The position numbers were made by a program, and so were the translations under genes. From CAINVV01 sp031432175 (GTDB taxonomy: Bacteria > Bacteroidota > Bacteroidia > Bacteroidales > Prolixibacteraceae): a stretch of 8,317 bases of DNA. Where the stretch lies: positions 1-8,317 of the forward strand of contig CAYHQN010000160.1 of NCBI GenBank assembly GCA_964358545.1, given 5' to 3'. Of this stretch, positions 7,131-8,317 are shown in pieces. The notes under the pieces were generated by a model. That model saw nothing but the letters and a program-made list of their open reading frames with translations, searched no databases and was not told the DNA's origin. Position 1 is the first letter of the stretch. The number at the start of each line of letters is the position of its first letter.

Positions 7131-8317
7131 TTATTGCTTCTGAATATTTAGTGAGAGAGACTCAACATTCACTGTAAGAACATAATTTCCAGCTGCTGTG
7201 ATGTTCCATTTATTATCGTCTGAAGCCCCGCCAATGTGCAGATACATGTGCGAATCATCGATTCTCATGTACATATTCTGGCCCCAATCGGTATTGCGGT
7301 TTACGGGGAATTTGAATTCACCGGCAACCATTGGTCCGGAATAAGTAAAAATACATCCGTCAGTAGCGTCTTCCTTCATTTCAATCGCTTTATCAATGCT
7401 CCAGCCAATTGGCGTAGCACTGCCTACCATATACAATTTCAAACGATTAATCGAAATTGTATTGTCGAGTAGATTGAGCATAATGGTGTAATACCCCTTT
7501 TTAGCGATCGTCCATTTATTATCATCGGAAGCTCCTCCTTTGTGCAAATACATGTGAGAATCGTCAGTTTTCATATACATATCCTGACCCCAATCAGTAT
7601 TGCGGTTTACCGGAAATTTAAATTCACCAGGCAACATCACTCCTGAATAGGTGAAAAGGAACGGATTTACTGTACTTTGTACCAATGGGACAGCTTTCGA
7701 AATATCCCAACCAATTGGAGAAGAACTGCCCACCATATAAATCTCACTGTACGCCGGCAAGTTCATTTTGCTGATCGTTATTGTTAGATCGAGTAAGCTA
7801 ACGGTTACTTTGTAAACTGCTGTTTCGCTGATAGTGAACTTGTTATCCGCCTGACTATCCAACGTGCGGTAAACAATATGTGTATCATCGGCACCTTTTT
7901 GATAAGATGGCAGGAATTGTCCCTTAGTGGTTATAAATTTGAGTTCACCGGCACTCAATGTTCCCTGATATACAAAGACAGTAGGATCGCTCTGAGGTTT
8001 CATTGTTAAAGCAGTTCCGGCATCCCAACCGTTGGGGGAAGCGCTGCCTATCAAATATAAGGTTTTGCTTACAGGTTGATAGGCAGTTGCAGAAAAACCG
8101 GATAAAGCCGAAACATCTTTAATCTCTGTAGCAGCGTGAATAGTAGCGATTACCTGAGCTTCAAGCTGAGTCGCCAAATTAGGTGCTATTTTCCAGTAAT
8201 TCAGCAGGTAATCATTCAGTTCAACTCCGGTAAGACTTTTGGTATACACTCCTTTCCCTAAATCAAATTTCACGGGATTAGCGAAACTGTTCCCTTTTTT
8301 ATCGATTTGCAGTTGAT
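7131..8317 (-). CDS. SusF/SusE-like outer-membrane glycan-binding protein, 5' end missing
   Basis: The frame is open to the right window edge, so the N-terminus (signal peptide and lipobox cysteine expected) is missing; 394 residues and the stop are visible. The apparent GTG start at 8273 is an internal valine, because the frame continues upstream with readable sequence (QLQIDKKGNSFANP). Visible residues 1 to about 80 fit the end of the SusE-type N-terminal domain. Three tandem modules of about 100 residues follow, at visible residues ~85-183, ~191-291 and ~293-392. Each opens with [LM][IV]GS.[ST]P.GW and ends with a D[ND]K[FW] turn and a final beta strand. Known for the family: SusE/SusF are surface lipoproteins that bind starch through such modules, SusF having three and SusE two, so the architecture is SusF-like. 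Conserved tryptophans (GW, DWGQ, DNKW) are candidate sugar platforms. Binding of an alpha-glycan is inferred from the neighbouring enzymes. It is the upstream gene of the cluster. Confidence 0.85.
   Translation of the reverse strand, partial: QLQIDKKGNSFANPVKFDLGKGVYTKSLTGVELNDYLLNYWKIAPNLATQLEAQVIATIHAATEIKDVSALSGFSATAYQPVSKTLYLIGSASPNGWDAGTALTMKPQSDPTVFVYQGTLSAGELKFITTKGQFLPSYQKGADDTHIVYRTLDSQADNKFTISETAVYKVTVSLLDLTITISKMNLPAYSEIYMVGSSSPIGWDISKAVPLVQSTVNPFLFTYSGVMLPGEFKFPVNRNTDWGQDMYMKTDDSHMYLHKGGASDDNKWTIAKKGYYTIMLNLLDNTISINRLKLYMVGSATPIGWSIDKAIEMKEDATDGCIFTYSGPMVAGEFKFPVNRNTDWGQNMYMRIDDSHMYLHIGGASDDNKWNITAAGNYVLTVNVESLSLNIQKQ
7140..7745 (-). repeat. Tandem duplication of glycan-binding module (modules 2 and 3 of the SusF-like gene)
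   Basis: Module 2 (about 7443-7745) and module 3 (about 7140-7439) are clearly paralogous. In a 39-residue core running from GEFKF through PVNRNTDWGQ to SDDNKW, only 4 residues differ. Counting codons by eye in that core gives about 13 silent differences, so the copies have drifted in DNA while the protein was held constant. Module 1 (about 7767-8063) has the same fold signature but is much more divergent, lacking the PVNRNTDWGQ core. Confidence 0.85.

Noticed and set aside
8271..8273. GTG as the start codon of the SusF-like gene
   Set aside because: The frame stays open to the window edge with sensible sequence upstream, and a start here would leave the protein without its expected lipoprotein signal.
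1..8317. CRISPR array, tRNA or rRNA genes, defence systems, full insertion sequences
   Set aside because: No regularly spaced repeats, no tRNA-like cloverleaf and no nuclease, methylase or transposase motifs were seen on either strand.

Overview
This window is a fragment of a carbohydrate-utilization gene cluster (polysaccharide utilization locus, PUL type) from a member of the Bacteroidota. The evidence is a SusE/SusF-type outer-membrane glycan-binding protein, followed by three secreted glycoside hydrolases on the same strand. The DNA is AT-leaning, Shine-Dalgarno sites are weak or absent, and the intergenic gaps are short. The genus cannot be told from this sequence. All four genes lie on the minus strand, so transcription runs from the right edge to the left.

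Layout in transcription order: (1) 8317-7131, the 3' part of a SusF-like protein with an N-terminal region and three tandem glycan-binding modules, cut by the window edge. (2) 7130-6886, an intergenic stretch holding a ~120 bp imperfect fold-back element whose ends look like transposon terminal inverted repeats (6999-7118), then a possible promoter. (3) 6885-5485, a GH27-type glycosidase of the alpha-galactosidase/isomaltodextranase family. (4) 5454-2908, a GH31 glycosidase, 30 bp after gene 3. (5) 2903-159, a large (alpha/alpha)6-barrel glycosidase with FN3-like and CBM6/35-like C-terminal modules, only 4 bp after gene 4. (6) 158-1, a non-coding AT-rich stretch with a strong hairpin over the stop codon of gene 5 and a possible remnant of a plus-strand gene.

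Inferred joint function: the SusF-like lipoprotein would hold an oligo- or polysaccharide at the cell surface. The three enzymes carry ordinary Sec signal peptides without lipoboxes, so they are most likely periplasmic, where they would trim imported oligosaccharides. GH27 and GH31 both act almost exclusively on alpha-linkages, so an alpha-glycan is the best guess (alpha-glucan such as dextran- or alternan-like, or an alpha-galactose-containing polymer). The exact substrate cannot be read from the sequence. The SusC/SusD transporter and the regulator would be expected beyond the right edge.

I found no clearly new defence or mobile system. The points most worth checking are the fold-back element between the binding-protein gene and the enzyme genes, the third enzyme of unclear CAZy family with a C-terminal tail antisense to a coding-like plus-strand frame, and the non-standard active-site motifs in the GH27 and GH31 enzymes.
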